Source of the DNA: Hexactinellida sp. DTS-2022
Lineage: Eukaryota; Porifera; Hexactinellida
Assembly (NCBI GenBank): GCA_028753945.1
Contig: JAPNXP010000014.1
Coordinates: forward strand, 186,001 to 250,000
Reading direction: 5' to 3'
Length of the DNA stretch: 64,000 bases
In this document: piece after piece, positions 22,001 through 34,400 of the stretch
How the letters are laid out: every line of letters begins with the position of its first letter
How positions within the stretch are numbered: the stretch's first letter is position 1
Position numbers and translations under genes: made by a program
The notes under the pieces: generated by a model
Seen by the model: the letters and a program-made list of their open reading frames with translations, nothing else
Told to the model about the DNA's origin: nothing
Databases searched by the model: none

Positions 22001-25000
22001 TTACAATTTGTTCCGTCTCTTAGCAACCTGTTCCTGCAGAAGAATGCAGCGCTCATTTAGAGATGCCACTTGTGCCTTTAGCGACACAATTGTGTCCTCC
22101 AATTCCTTGCGAATGGAATGTGGCAGCAAACCCGACAACTTCTCTTCAAACCGCAAACGTGCCTGGCTTAGTTTCTGTTCCGATTCAACCTCGAGCTATT
22201 GAATATGGAACTAACACCTCTCTTATGACACCTTAAAACTACAGTAGAACCTCGTTAGTACGAAGATACGAACACGGATAAGACGAACAAACAGTTCCAC
22301 AAAATCAGGTCCCTACAATGGCTATTCAATTGGTATTACTCCGGATAATACGAACAAATTTGTACCGTCCGTTGGTGTTCGTATTAACCTGATTTTGTGG
22401 AACTGTTTGTTTGTCTTATCCGGAAATTCGTATTTACCGTGTTCAACTAATGAGGTTCTACTGTACATTGAATTGGAATAACCTAGCTACAAGTATGCCG
22501 CTATGGAATGTCTGCTATAGCTACATACCTGATGACACCTCTTCTCTATCTGAGTGGCCATGTCTCGGTTGGTGTCGCTCTCCTGCTGCAGAGAGCGCAC
22601 GGCCGCCTCGTGACTCTTCCTGACCTCTGTCATTGAGTGTTCGTGGTGAGTGCCACTCTCTGTTAGGTGGTCCTCGTAAGTGGCCTGGAGACACAATTAT
22701 AGGGACAGGTTAATGTGTACAGTCGACTCCGCTTAATAGAGCCACCGGTTAATAGATTTCTCCGCTTAATCGGGTCAAAATTTCATAGGATTTATAGGAC
22801 GGAATTACAGTTTGAAACAAAATATTTTCGGTTAATAGATTTCTCCGCTTAATCGGGTCAAAGTAACCTGGTCCCGAGGTGACTCTATTAAGCGGAGTCG
22901 ACTGTATATATAGAAAAGGTATAAAGTAAAGGTATTTTTTAACACCTAAATTATAATCGTTTGATTAAAATAAGCTTAAAGTTACTAAAATATATTTTAC
23001 CTTGCTTCGCAACAGATCTTCCTTCAGGTATTTAACTTCGCTTTCTAGAGAACTCATTTTCTGCTGAGTCCGCATTTGTCGCTCCTGGTGGTTCGACTCT
23101 AATTCCTGAACCCTGCCACTTGTCTGTTCCTGGAGCTGGTGAGTCCTGTCGAGGTGTTGCGCCTCCAGCTGTCTCCTCTGCTCGTCTATCTCCGCCTAGA
23201 AATGTGGCATAAGTGGCACAAATGTGGCACAAATGTGGCAGAAAAGTGGCACAAATGTGGTATAAAAGTAGTATAAAAGTGGCATGTTACATAAGTGTTT
23301 TTAAACGTGACAAAATGTGGTATAAAAGTGACAGAAAAGTGATAGAAATGTTGAATGTAACATGTGTCACAAACGTGACAAAATGTGGTATAAAAGTGGC
23401 AAAGTTTAAAGCAAGGGTTCTCATAACATGTATAACGACACAAAGTAGGGTCGCGACAACATTTTTGAGGTCACTGGATTGTCTATGGCAAAAATTATAT
23501 TTTGAAAATTAATTGATGGATTTTGGAATCAAGGAAATCGACCCGAAAAATAGGGAAATAAAAGGTTGATTACTAAAATGGGAAAATCTAAAATTAGAGG
23601 TGTGCCACTGTGCACAGTATAATGTTTTAATACCTAGGGTATAAAGTATAAATTCTCGCTATTAAAGACACAGTTATTATTGGAACAAACTTTGAATTTG
23701 TTTATTAGATTCTGTTGGTTCCTGTTGTTGTTTTGTTTTTCTTCTTCTCGCAGCATGCTCAGTTCCAAAAGCTGACTTTTGTGTTGGCTCTGTTGGGAAG
23801 TCAGCTGTTCTCTGCTCTCTCTCAACTGACATTCCAAATGCCCGATTCGGTTGCCATCTTCCTGATTCTTAAGCCTATCAGTACACAGGTAGATATGGCG
23901 CTCAAAAATACTCAAAAATACACAAAAAAATCATTTTTGGCGCTTAAAATACTAAATTATTACTTTTGGCGCGTAAATACAAAAAATATTATTTTGGCGC
24001 GTAAAATACAAAATTATCATTTTGGCGCGTAAAATTGACGCGCCTGTATTATAATCTACTGGTTTTGTTGTTGTTTACAAACACTATGACACCTGAACTC
24101 ATTCTCATTCCTTGACACGGTCTCCTGAGTGGACCTGAGTATCTTATCTCTCTCTTCAGTTAGTTTCAGTTCCACTTTACTTCTCACCTCTTCTGATTCC
24201 TTCAAAACCAGCTGTCTCTCCTTCCCAAACTTAGCTTTTAATATTTCTAATTCTTTGCTGCTCTGCTTTCTCTCTAATTCCCTCTGTCGGACATATTCCT
24301 TAGATTGTTTCTCTCTCACCTGTCTACTCGTGTCCAGATCCTGTTCCACCTAGAGGTGTGAAAATATGTATATAAAGAGGACACAATCTGTAACAATATA
24401 CATTAGACTCTTGTTAGTATACAATATGTAGAGGTGTTATAATATGTATATAAAGAGGACACATATGTGTGTAACATACAGTAGACTCTGTCAATATAAA
24501 AACGGTTAAGGGGTACAAGAATTAGAGGTGTCAGAATATGTATATAAAGCAGTGTATTATACTACCGTTTGTAAATATTATATATAGAGAATGATATAAA
24601 GAGGACACAATGTGTGTAACAATACACAGTAAATAGGAACACCAGGGGACCGTCTTAATTTGTTCGTATTATCCGGAATTCGTATTAACCGGAGTCACTT
24701 GCATGCATTTGTATAGACTAGGGGAATTAACCTTGTACTCCTTAACCGATATTTCCCTTATCCATGTTCCTACTAACAGAGAATACTGTAGTAATCCATA
24801 GTCCATATATAGTTAAAATTGTTTACCTTTTCGAGTTGTTGTTTCATTTGTTTGTAAACTTCAGTTGAATTTTTCTCGAATTGGCTTTTGAATTGATCTA
24901 ACGCTTGTTGTGCTTGTTGTGTTTGTTTGTTGTTTATTTCCTGCAACTCTCGAATCGCGTCTTCTCTCTGTGTCAATAAACCGTCTGCTTTTCTCAGTCT

Positions 25001-25386
25001 CTGTTTGTACCGACTCTCTATCTACATATTGTAAACACAAACAAACAAACAAATAAACAACTTACCTACCATAAAACTAACTAACTAGCTAACTAGATAA
25101 CTAACTAGCTAGCTAACTAATAAACAAATAAATAAACAAACGAAAAGATTTCTCAGAACTATTAATTTGGCGCCAAACATAAGATATGATATGATTGGTT
25201 GTTACCTGTTCTATTTCTGTCTTAGCCTGAGTGACTTTGCATTCCAATTGGGAGTCTCGGTTTCTAAGCTCCCTGGTCAGCTGATCCAGCTTAGACTCCA
25301 GCTGCTGTATTTCTGTCTTGGAAGCTTCTAGAACATTCCGGCACTGTACCAGCTGTTGCTCCAACTCCTAAGGGGCAATCAGATCG

Positions 25387-25432
<46 letters not shown>

Positions 25433-28400
25433 TTAATTGAATAATATACTATACATCTGCCAACACCTTTTCTAATGAAATTATCAGGATAGGCAAGGTC
25501 ATTTCTTAGCATCAAAAATTTCCGGTTTGCCGATAAAAGTAAACCTCAAAATATGTACTTTGTTATAGCAGTTGTGTAGAAAATATTTACTAGTTGTTTA
25601 CCAGTTGTTTACTTGTCTTTACCGGGTGTTTATAACTTGTTTACCTGTGTTTACCAGTTATTACTAGCTGTTAACTAGTTATTTGCCAGTTGTTTACTAC
25701 TTGTTTACTACTTGTTTACCATTTGTTTACCAGTTGTTTACTACTTGTTTACCTGTGTCCTGGAGTTGTATTTACTAACACAATTGCTCTGTTCCTGTTT
25801 TGCCAGTTGAATAGTGTGCTCCAACTGATTCTGCAGCTTAATAAGGTTGGCTTCATAGTCAGCTAAGTATTCTCTCTTCTCAGACTCCAGATCCTCCGAG
25901 TGGCACACAGAGGTGTCGCACTGGTGGCGGAGAGAGGACACCTTGTGCTCCAGGTCAGATTTATCCTTCAGGAGACGCGTACGAGACTATTGTGCATAGA
26001 GTAGTTATGCTAATAGCTAATTAGTCAGTTTGTTTGTTGTGTAGTTGTTTGTTTGTTTATGTAGTTGTGTAGTTGTTCATGTAGCTGTTTGTTTGTTTGT
26101 TTGTTTATGTAGTTTGTTTGTTTGTTTGTTTGTTTATGTAGTTTGTTTGTTTGTTTGTTTGTTTGTTTGTTTGTTTGTTTGTTTGTTTGTTTGTTTGTTG
26201 TGTTGTGTTGTTTGTTAGTTTGTTTGTTTGTGTAGTCGTTTGTTTGTTTGTTTGTTTGTTTGTGTAGTTGTTTGTTGTTTGGAACTTTATTCAAAGTTTG
26301 TTTGTTAGTTAGTTAGTTAGTTTGTCTGTTTGTTTGTTTGTTTGTTTGTTTGTTTGTTTGTTTGTTTGTTGTGTTGTTTGTTAGTTTGTTTTGTGTTGTA
26401 TCTATTGTTTTGCTGTATATTTGTTAGTTTGTCCACAAATTTGTTCAAAGTTTCTTTGTTAGATAGTAAGATTGTTTGTTAGTTAGTAAATTTGATACTG
26501 GGTGTTTGTTTGCTTTGCTTTGCTAGTAAGTTAGTAAGTAAATAAGTCTGTTAGTCTATAACAAAGTTAGTTCCGTATATAGTTCCATATACCTTTGCCT
26601 CATTGGCCACCTCCTCTGTGAGCTGCTTGACCCTAACCTCGAGCTCCTGTACGATCTTATTGGTGGAGCGGGCTTGCTTTGCGAACTCAGTTTCCAGCTT
26701 AAGTCTCTGTTCCTGCGTAGAGCTCATGACGTCACCCAGCTTCTTCGCGTGCTGCTTGTGGATGTCCCCCTTCTCTGTCTCGTTATCCTCTATGTACTGT
26801 GTACACGTAAACAACAACAACAACAACACAACAGGTAAACAACAACAACACAACAGGTAAACAACAACAACAACAACAACAACAACACAATAATAACATA
26901 ATAATAACAACAGGTAAACAACAACAACAACACGTAAACAACAATAACAACAACAACAACAACAACAAAACAATAATAACATAAAAATAACAACAGGTAA
27001 ACAACAACAACAACAACAACAAGAACTACCTTAAATAAATACTGACCAACTACGTAGTAATTTGCACAGTAAAACCAACCAACAAACACCAAACACACAC
27101 AAACAAACAAACAACCAACCAACCAAACACAAACAAACAAACACCAAACAACCAACCAACCAAACACAAACAAACAAACAACCAAACACACAACAAACAA
27201 ACAACCAACCAACCAAACACAAACAAACAAACAACCAAACACACAAACAAACAAACAACCAACCAACCAAACACAAACAAACAAACAACCAAACACACAA
27301 ACAAACAACAACAAACAACAACAACAACAACACCAACACCAACAAGAACAAGAACAACAACAACACAACAACAGCTAACATACGTTCTGCATCTTCAGTT
27401 CATACTCCTTGAAGAGAGCAGAGTGTCTCTTATCATACACATTCCTTTGCTCCTCTACGGTATCCCTGTTCCCCTCTCTCTCTCTCCCCAGGTCTCCCTC
27501 ACATTTCCGGAGTCTCTCCTCCAGCCTCCGACACCTATTCCCCGCCTCCTGCAGGCTGGCAGCCTGGCTCTGTCTACTCGACTCCAGCTCGTGGCTCTTC
27601 TGCTCCAGCATCTACACACACACACGTTATGATACTATGCTATGTGTCCCTGCCACTTATGGTATGTGTCCTATGCCACTTATACTGTCTATACATACAC
27701 ATACAAACGTTATGACACACGTTATGATAATATGCCACTTGTAATGTGTCGTGTGCCACTTATACTGTCTATACATACACATACAAACGTTATGACACAC
27801 GTTATGATAATATGCCACTTGTAATGTGTCGTGTGCCACTTATACTGTCTATACATACACATACAAACGTTATGACACACGTTATGATAATATGCCACTT
27901 GTAATGTGTCGTGTGCCACTGATTAAATGTGTCCTATACTACATGTGTCCCTGCCATATGTGCCACTATACCATGTGTCACATATATACCACTTATGCCA
28001 CATGTGTCCTATACCACTTATGCCACATGTGTCCTATGCCACTTATGCCACATGTGTCCCTGCCACTTATGCCACATGTGTCCTATGCCACATGTGTCCT
28101 ATGCCACTTGTGTCCTATGCCACTTATGCCATACTAACCATTCTGAGACTGTCATCCGGTTGGTTGGGCCGGCCGGTACTATTCCGGTCAGCTGATCGCA
28201 GATGTCTGTCAGCCAATCGGCGCCTGCCTTGGAATTTGGCGCCTAAATTTCCACCAATCAACTCATTGACATCCGACTGTCGCTTCTTGGTTGAAAACGA
28301 AACCTGTCCGTCACCTAGGCGACAACAAATATATATAACAAACTGGAACCAACAAGTGTTAGTTCCAATAAGAACTACCGAGACTATGGTCCGATAATAT

Positions 28401-29762
28401 TAGCTCTGGAGAGGATAAGTTGCGGTCATAGAGGGACGGAAATTGTCCCAACGTCAAATCCTCCTCATCGATAACAAGGGAATTCTGAAAAGTGTCCGTA
28501 TGACCATCTAAATGGTACTGTTATAAAGTGGAACCAAGTTTAGCCATCGAAATGGTACTGTTATAAAGTGGAACCAAGTTTAGCCATCGAAATGGTACTG
28601 TTATAAAGTGGAACCAAGTTTAGCCATCGAAATGGTACAATAAAACAGTCGAAACCGGTTTTTCTAACCAATTATTTGCATGGAATTAAAGTAAGAATAA
28701 ATTGTTAGTTAGAAAAAACCGGCATCCACTGTATAAAGTGGAACTAAGTAGTTCCATAGTTACAGACAAACCTCTTTGGTATTTCCGTGAATAATCTGGC
28801 GGTTTCGTTTTGGATAAAAGGCGCTCAGTCGAATCCAACAAATCCTCATATCCTCGCGACGGGGTCTGTAGAATGGAATGCTTAATACGAACATAGTATC
28901 AGTTCCATAATAGGTAGTTATTGTAGGAATATGTTCCTCTTATAATAAATGGGTTTGAAATTAACCGTAACTGAGTATGTATAAATAGGAACTATAACCT
29001 ACAAACCGGAACTATGACCTTTAAACTGGAACTATAACCTATAACCGGAACTAAGTACCATATTGTGTGTGTGTCTGTGACGGGACGGAGGTGTGAGATT
29101 AGAATTTCCGTTATGAAAAGGAAGCGACATTTCGTTGCTGAAACTTCTTCTGTGATTAAATTGTGTCGCCTCAAGGTGTCGCAGAGGTGGTGTGATGGAA
29201 TTTTGTGCAAAAACAGAATGTTTTGTAGCTATAAATAGAACAGGTGTTACATTCAAGGAATTATCCAGGAGCTCGAGACGCTCCTTTGGAACATGATTTT
29301 GGAAAATTTGAATTTAGAAGCGCGAAAATTTGGAATCCTCTCCTATACCGTAACATTAATTTGTGATTTAGGCGTATTATAATTGGATCATACCAGGATT
29401 AGGAGAGTATTTACAAATGGCTGTATAATACACTAGTCACATTCCTGTACGAAACATAACTACGGTTAAATCGCACACAACTAACCGAGTGGCAGAAGTG
29501 GCTGGTTAAGTGGTTGTTCAAGAAATGGGTTTGTAAGAATACTTTCGCTAAGCTGAGAGAATAACAGTTGTATATATTGATCCCTGATAGTCGATTGGCT
29601 GTCGGATTTTCTCAGTTTTGTGACCCACTGGCAGGCAAGTAGCCTTTCTGGCGATTTTTGAGGTAATTTGCTGATCAAAACATTTATTTTTTTAATAGTT
29701 TCAGTTCCATTTTGCTGGGTGTTTTCACCAACTCCAGCGAGTAAGGGACACGAGTCAAACAT
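22001..29762 (-). CDS. CEP112: Centrosomal protein of 112 kDa (CCDC46-like)
   Basis: Fifteen exons: 29762-29486, 29228-29059, 28865-28764, 28484-28379, 28314-28139, 27611-27384, 26796-26593, 25986-25753, 25367-25206, 25021-24827, 24349-24093, 23874-23691, 23195-23001, 22684-22529, 22195-22001. Phases match at every junction and the product is 946 aa; human CEP112 is about 955. The N-terminal part (WVTKLRKS ... RDQYIQLLF ... NPFLEQP) resembles the conserved globular start of CEP112. From about residue 275 the protein is almost continuous coiled coil rich in E, K, Q and R. The C-terminus has the family block RKELEDTIVSLKAQVASL. CEP112 locates to centrosomes and is needed for sperm formation in mammals. 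Three exons are exactly 195 nt. Most junctions are phase 0. The donor of exon 12 is the weak GTTTGT. Confidence 0.9.
22242..22463. mobile_element. P2 MITE, near-palindromic, in CEP112 intron 14
   Basis: CAGTAGAACCTCGTTAGTAC ... AATGAGGTTCTACTG with TA flanks. The halves mirror each other (ACAAACAGTTCCACAAAATC and its reverse complement). Confidence 0.7.
22720..22904. mobile_element. P1 MITE in CEP112 intron 13
   Basis: Complete copy in inverse orientation, CAGTCGACTCCGCTTAATAG at both ends, TA on the right flank. Confidence 0.8.
23215..23410. repeat. Short tandem 'AAGTGGCA/TGTGGTATA' repeats
   Basis: Irregular 10-12-bp units (AAATGTGGCAC, AAATGTGGTATAAAAGTG) in CEP112 intron 12. Frames rich in His/Cys/Thr here are not genes. 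Confidence 0.6.
23925..24040. repeat. About 35-bp tandem units carrying TTTTGGCGCG
   Basis: Four to five units, each with TTTTGGCGCGTAAAATAC or a close variant, in CEP112 intron 11. Similar words are scattered in other spacers (10500-10700, 29935-30060, 33890-33960, 34980-35060, 36960-37240). Confidence 0.65.
24626..24788. mobile_element. P2 MITE in CEP112 intron 10
   Basis: AGTAAATAGGAACACCAGGG ... AACAGAGAATACTG. Partial copies also lie at 24402-24540. Confidence 0.55.
25392..25432 (+). repeat. TTG microsatellite
   Basis: About 13 TTG units in CEP112 intron 8. Confidence 0.9.
26030..26400 (+). repeat. TTTG microsatellite in CEP112 intron 7
   Basis: TTTG runs with GTAGTTG and GTTAG interruptions. 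Lys/Gln/Thr/Asn frames on the minus strand are artefacts. Confidence 0.9.
26806..27372. repeat. CAA and AAAC/ACCA repeats filling CEP112 intron 6
   Basis: (CAA)n blocks to about 27025, then after a short unique stretch AACCAACC/AAACACAAAC repeats to 27372. No coding signal. Confidence 0.9.
27640..27925. repeat. 80-bp tandem repeat, about three units
   Basis: Unit contains TATACTGTCTATACATACAC and GTTATGACACACGTTATGAT, starts spaced 80 bp. It is followed to 28135 by irregular TGCCACATGTGTCCTATGCC repeats of about 25 bp. All within CEP112 intron 5. Confidence 0.85.
28503..28640. repeat. 40-bp tandem repeat, about 3.5 units
   Basis: Unit CCATCGAAATGGTACTGTTA followed by TAAAGTGGAACCAAGTTTAG, in CEP112 intron 3. 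It abuts a P7/P3 chimeric element at 28646-28731. Confidence 0.85.
28646..28731. mobile_element. Chimeric P7/P3 MITE
   Basis: Left end is P7 (CAGTCGAAACCGGTTTTTCT), right end is P3 (CCGGCATCCACTG). Confidence 0.45.
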
Positions 29763-30835
29763 TCAAAATATAAAGAATTATATTGTTTTATTGTTTAGAT
29801 CCAATTTAAATCTATGGTTCCACTCACTCTATGCATAATATAGTTTGCACGAATGTCTATCCATTGTTGTAAGTGGAATAGGGAACTAAGTTATCAATCT
29901 GGAATAAGAACTTGAAAATTCGATTAAAATACCTTTGGCGCTCAAATTTTGGCTCCAAATAACTTTATTTCATTCTGGCGCGTAAAACAGATGTTTCTTT
30001 TTAAGCGCGTAAATTTTAAACTTTAGGCGCTATAATTAAGAGTCATTGATTTAGGCGGTCAATTTATTAATTATAGTTATCCATGGAAGAAACCTTGATT
30101 TTAATAGGTCAAACAAAACACATCTAATATCACCTTACACTATTATCAACCAATCAAATGCAGGTCTGTACTTGACTCATGTTTGTGTTGAAAGAATTCA
30201 TAAATAAAGTGGCAATTTGGCGCCATATGCCAGTTAATTGTTCCGAGAAAAATGAAACAATGATTTAGAATTAAATTAGAAAAGTGAGTATATTTATTAG
30301 AAATGAAGCTACTAAACAAATACTTTGTGTAATTCAAAAAAATTGTCTGGGAATTTGAAATTTCATTGATTACTATGGTAACAGACAGGAATGCTTAAAA
30401 ATTCATTTTATTAGTCAAGCAAAGATGTAATTGAGATATAATTCATTGAAATAGGTCAAGCAATCAAAATGCTTATAAGTTAAAACACCCGTTAAATTGA
30501 TGAGATGAACTATGACCTAAAATCTAAGAACCACCCATCAATAAATACTGTCCACAAAGCAAATAATAAGAACGATTATCAAATCCAGCACTTTGAAATA
30601 TGAACCAATTTACACGTGCTAAATAGTATTACAAATTAATGAATTTAGTCATCAGTAGGTAGTGATACATAGTGTGTAATGGAATGTGACTCTATAGTAC
30701 AGTAGCCAATGAAATCACTCGGTCATGCTATTGTTGTAAGCAATCCTATTGGCTGAATAGTATAAATACAGAGCTAGTTATAGATATGCAAACTTGTTAT
30801 TTCAACTACAAACAACAACAACAACAACAATAATA
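29763..30835. other. Divergent spacer between CEP112 and the 198-aa gene
   Basis: About 1.07 kb between two start codons on opposite strands, so it probably holds both promoters. It contains GGCGCC-type words at 29935-30060 and the left arm of the large inverted repeat from 30592. Confidence 0.55.
30749..30772 (+). promoter_or_regulatory. Core promoter-like CCAAT and TATA boxes
   Basis: An inverted CCAAT (CTATTGGCTGA) followed about 10 bp later by TATAAATA, some 70 bp before the ATG at 30836. Another CCAAT lies at about 30712. The spacing fits a conventional RNA polymerase II promoter, unlike the AG-adjacent starts of other genes here. Confidence 0.5.
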
Positions 30836-31432
30836 ATGACAGAAATGGAACCCAAATCCTGCATTCAATTTGAGGAGACATACAGTCATCTGATGAAGGG
30901 AGACTTCAACCAATCAGTGACTCTCTTTGCGAAACTAATGAGCGACAATTCTCTGGAAATACTAGACTTGGCCGAGGCTGAAACGGACGCGTCCATTGGT
31001 CCATCTCTCTCCCAGTCGAGTGTCTCCCTCTGCTCGGGAGGCTCGGGCGGGTCCGCGCTCAGCTCTGGCTCGGACAGCAGCGGTTCTCTCTCGGAGCGGG
31101 GGCATGTCCGGACGCGGCGGCTGAAGAGGAGGTTCCGGAAAGCCGTGAAAAGCCGCGAGGCCCCACTTAGCGCGGAGCTCTATCGACACCTGAAGCGGGC
31201 GCTGCTGCTCGCCACCTGCAAGCTGCAAGCGTTTCCTGACCAATCAGAGGGCTACCTGGAGGCAGCGGCCGTGATGAGTCTGCTCAGCCAATGGGATGCC
31301 GCGGAGCAGATATATGAAATAGGCCTCGCAAGGTGCGAAGATTCCGCGAATCGGATTGCGATTGAGAGACACCTGGGGCAACTGAGAGCCATAAACCGAC
31401 ACATTTGCGACACTCTTACCCGCACCACCTGA
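30836..31432 (+). CDS. Intronless GC-rich orphan protein, 198 aa
   Basis: I do not recognise this gene. It is a single exon from ATG 30836 to TGA, with much higher GC than its surroundings. The N-terminus (about 1-45) looks helical (FEETYSHLMKGDFNQSVTLF). Residues 55-90 are Ser/Gly-rich. A basic run RTRRLKRRFRKAVKSR (near 95-112) could be a nuclear signal. The C-terminal half is helical and reads like one or two tetratricopeptide-type helices (YLEAAAVMSLLSQWDAAEQI). CCAAT and TATA boxes lie just upstream. The gene with its promoter sits in a segment that interrupts a repeat whose uninterrupted copy lies inverted at 33065-33330. A real gene seems likely from base composition and promoter. The function is unknown. 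Confidence 0.7.
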   Translation: MTEMEPKSCIQFEETYSHLMKGDFNQSVTLFAKLMSDNSLEILDLAEAETDASIGPSLSQSSVSLCSGGSGGSALSSGSDSSGSLSERGHVRTRRLKRRFRKAVKSREAPLSAELYRHLKRALLLATCKLQAFPDQSEGYLEAAAVMSLLSQWDAAEQIYEIGLARCEDSANRIAIERHLGQLRAINRHICDTLTRTT

Positions 31433-34400
31433 CCTCCTGATTGGCCAATTGTATCTACTGCGAATAGTGTACATGTGTATATTGTATTTTTAACCGAATC
31501 TCTTCGATTAAACTAACCTCTTATATTGTGCTATAATTAGTAACATGGCAACCGGACTAGCAATCGGTATGCGACGTATAACCGTATGATAGAAGTGATG
31601 TTATTAACCTAGTTACCCAACAGGTCACAAGGAATGTAGTCTGTAGCATGAGGCAGTATACTGTTAATCCCTGCTTAACAACATTCTGTAAGATTGGCAT
31701 GCAACATATGGTATTCATTGAAATTGTGCCAATATAATATTAGTTGTAATTTTAACAAAAGTAATGTCACGAATTGTGTCTTGTAAATATTTCTTAAAAC
31801 GAATTATAATATTCGCTAAATTTGGATTTCCTTTAGACAAATAATAATTAATTAAAAATATTTTCTTACGGAATCTGTACAAATTAGAGCTGAAATTTAA
31901 TATTTAAACAAATTCCTAGAAAAAAATGATTGGTTTACTATAATTTGTCTATTGAACTCTTGGTAATCCTAGTGATACAATGGAATGTTAAATAAATAAA
32001 TCACGAATTTCGATTGGTTAAATCCGGTTATAACGAAAGTCGTCATTACTGCGTGATATCTTTTCTGAGCCAATAAAGACGAAATGTGACAGAAAGTGAA
32101 TTTGGAAATTATAATGCATATTTTCAAAGGAAATGGTTGCTTAGCGAATGTTCCAAAGTTTCTTACAACTTTTAAGGGCAAAAGGAATGCATTAAAATGG
32201 AACTAACTTATCATACAAGCTTTACATAACGTAGAAATTAAATAATTAAATGGAACTACGTATGTAGAAAATCCTAAAATGTCCTTTTAAAGAACTGAAG
32301 CAGAATTACCGAACAAAATTTTGTAGAAATAATTCTTAATTAAAATAAATAGTAAGCAAATAATCTAGTTCCATTTCTACGATCTTTGATTTTTCTAGCA
32401 AGAATTCTACCAATCAAATTTCGGGCATAAAACAAGACATTCTGCCTCTAACATACGGACACTAAAACTCCCAAAACAAGGGCCAAATAGCTAGAATTAA
32501 AATCAACCTACAAATCTATATTTAACATTTCTACGCTAATTTAATTGGTCCACAAATCATACGCGTTTTCTCCTAATATAGAAATTATAGCAAATGGAAT
32601 TAACTTCCAATTCTGTATCAGTAATTTGGGAGCAAATATCAATACAATTAGAAAAGTGCTTTGTACCTGATTGGTCAATTCAGAATCGTATGATTTGTTA
32701 GACCAGCTGAGGATTTGATTGGTTATGGAAGAACAATAATTATTCATAACAACCCAAATGGTAAAAGGAATTTATTTGTATTCAATAGAATATCACAGTG
32801 GGTGGAGTCCAAACAAAGGAAAATAAAATTATTTTTATGTCAGAAATAGAACACGCTATAAACTAGGTACATTCCTTGTGGAGTACTGGTAACTAGGAGG
32901 AATCACAATATGTACCTTATGATAAGATTTCATTGAATAGATTTGTTTATGATTAATCACCTATTTGTATTTCATTAAGAGTTCTTAAAATGAGTTAAAA
33001 TGTGATTGGATAATTAATATAAATTAATCAATCAAATTTTGGGAATTATTCTAAATGATTTTATAAGACTAATGTGCAAATTATATATTTGCAATGAATA
33101 CATATGTTGCATACCAATCTTACATAAAGTTGTTAAGCAGGGATTAACAGTATCTGCCTCATGCTACAGACTACATTCCTTGTGACCTGTTGGGTAACTA
33201 GGTTAATAGTATAACCTGTACATAGAGTCACATTCTATTACACACTATGTATCACTAGCTACTGATGACTAAATATATGTACTTGTAATGATAACATGTA
33301 CACATGTATTAACACGTGTTAGTTCATATTTCAAAGGTTTGAGTTTTAGAACAAAAACAAAAGAACATTAATTGTTCAAAAGCATTTGCACTTAAACAAA
33401 AAATACTTAATTTCTTGCCTAATTTTAGTGAAAACGTAGCTGATTGACCAATCAGTTATAACCTCCCACTAAAGATTCCTTAGTAATCATAGTGAGAATC
33501 ATGTTACTTATAAGTTATTACTTATTAGCCAATAATAATGTGTGATTTTCTTTGTAAACTTATCTGCTTTACGAAGAAATCTCATTGGCTAATGCTTCTA
33601 TGAATAACAGAAGTTTCTCTATATAGAGCGGATATATAAGTTGAAAATATGCACAATATTTGGAATTATTATGATTTGAGCACAAATTAAAATTAATAAT
33701 TGTTGTAACGTTAATTAATTACACTGAATTTAGACTAGTCTATAACAAAGTTTCATTGACACTAAAAGGATAGATTGGTTTAGAACTGAATTAAAAAATT
33801 TAAATTCTTTCAAAAAATATTATAAATTAATTAATTTCAATTCCTAATATCTCCAAAATAATTAAAAATTCATGAAATTAGTTTCATCCAAGCGCGTTAT
33901 TTAATTCGCTCCTATTTTAGGCGCGAAATATGTTTTGCTCACACATTTAGGCGCGCAGTTCATCAAAGCAGTTCACACGTTGTTTGAACTTCAACCAACA
34001 AAAGCTGCATAAATAAAACCAACTTCTTCCACCAACATAATTATTCAGCTGTATAATTAGTGATGAATGTCTTATGCCAGAACTGCAAGGAAAGTCAGTA
34101 ATTTTAACTTTCAAAATACCAAAATCCACAACCAACCAAACATATCACGAAAACCATATTCGTTATACGTATCAACCAATAATAATTTCGTTATTAATAT
34201 ACAGTCAGGTCTGCTTATTGTGAACAATATTTAGTCTGCTTAATATGAAATTTTTATTATGAACAAGCCCTATGGTCCCAATTTAACAACTTACATAGAG
34301 TTTGTATTAAGTTGAGTTCGCTTATTATAAAGTCTCTCTATTATGAACATTCAAGGGACCAAAAATTGTGTTCATAATAGAGAGACTTCATAATAAGAGA

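Larger units (their letters stand above)
30592..33330. repeat. Large inverted repeat, left copy interrupted by the 198-aa gene
   Basis: The left copy is in two pieces (about 30592-30697 and 31605-31745). The right copy (about 33065-33330) is continuous and inverted. Shared words include TTAGTCATCAGTAG, ACATAGTGTGTAAT and AGGTCACAAGGAATGTAGTC. In the right copy the two pieces are joined, so about 0.9 kb carrying promoter and gene is present only on the left. Confidence 0.75.

Noticed and set aside
23032-23232. 66-residue frame on the minus strand
   Set aside because: It is the wrong frame of a CEP112 exon. The frame AEIDEQRRQLEAQHL, with matching phases, fits the coiled coil.
27657-28397. Overlapping 60-156-residue frames rich in His, Cys, Thr and Pro
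   Set aside because: They lie over an 80-bp and a 25-bp tandem repeat inside a CEP112 intron. The true exon at 28314-28139 is on the other strand.
28764-28865. Shorter CEP112 exon 3 ending at AGAG|GTTTGT
   Set aside because: That donor breaks the phase with the next exon (stop after a few codons). The donor four codons further (TCT|GTAACT) keeps the frame.
31969-34135. Short minus-strand frames in the gene-poor region
   Set aside because: No splice partners, no composition shift and no recognisable motif; expected by chance in AT-rich DNA.
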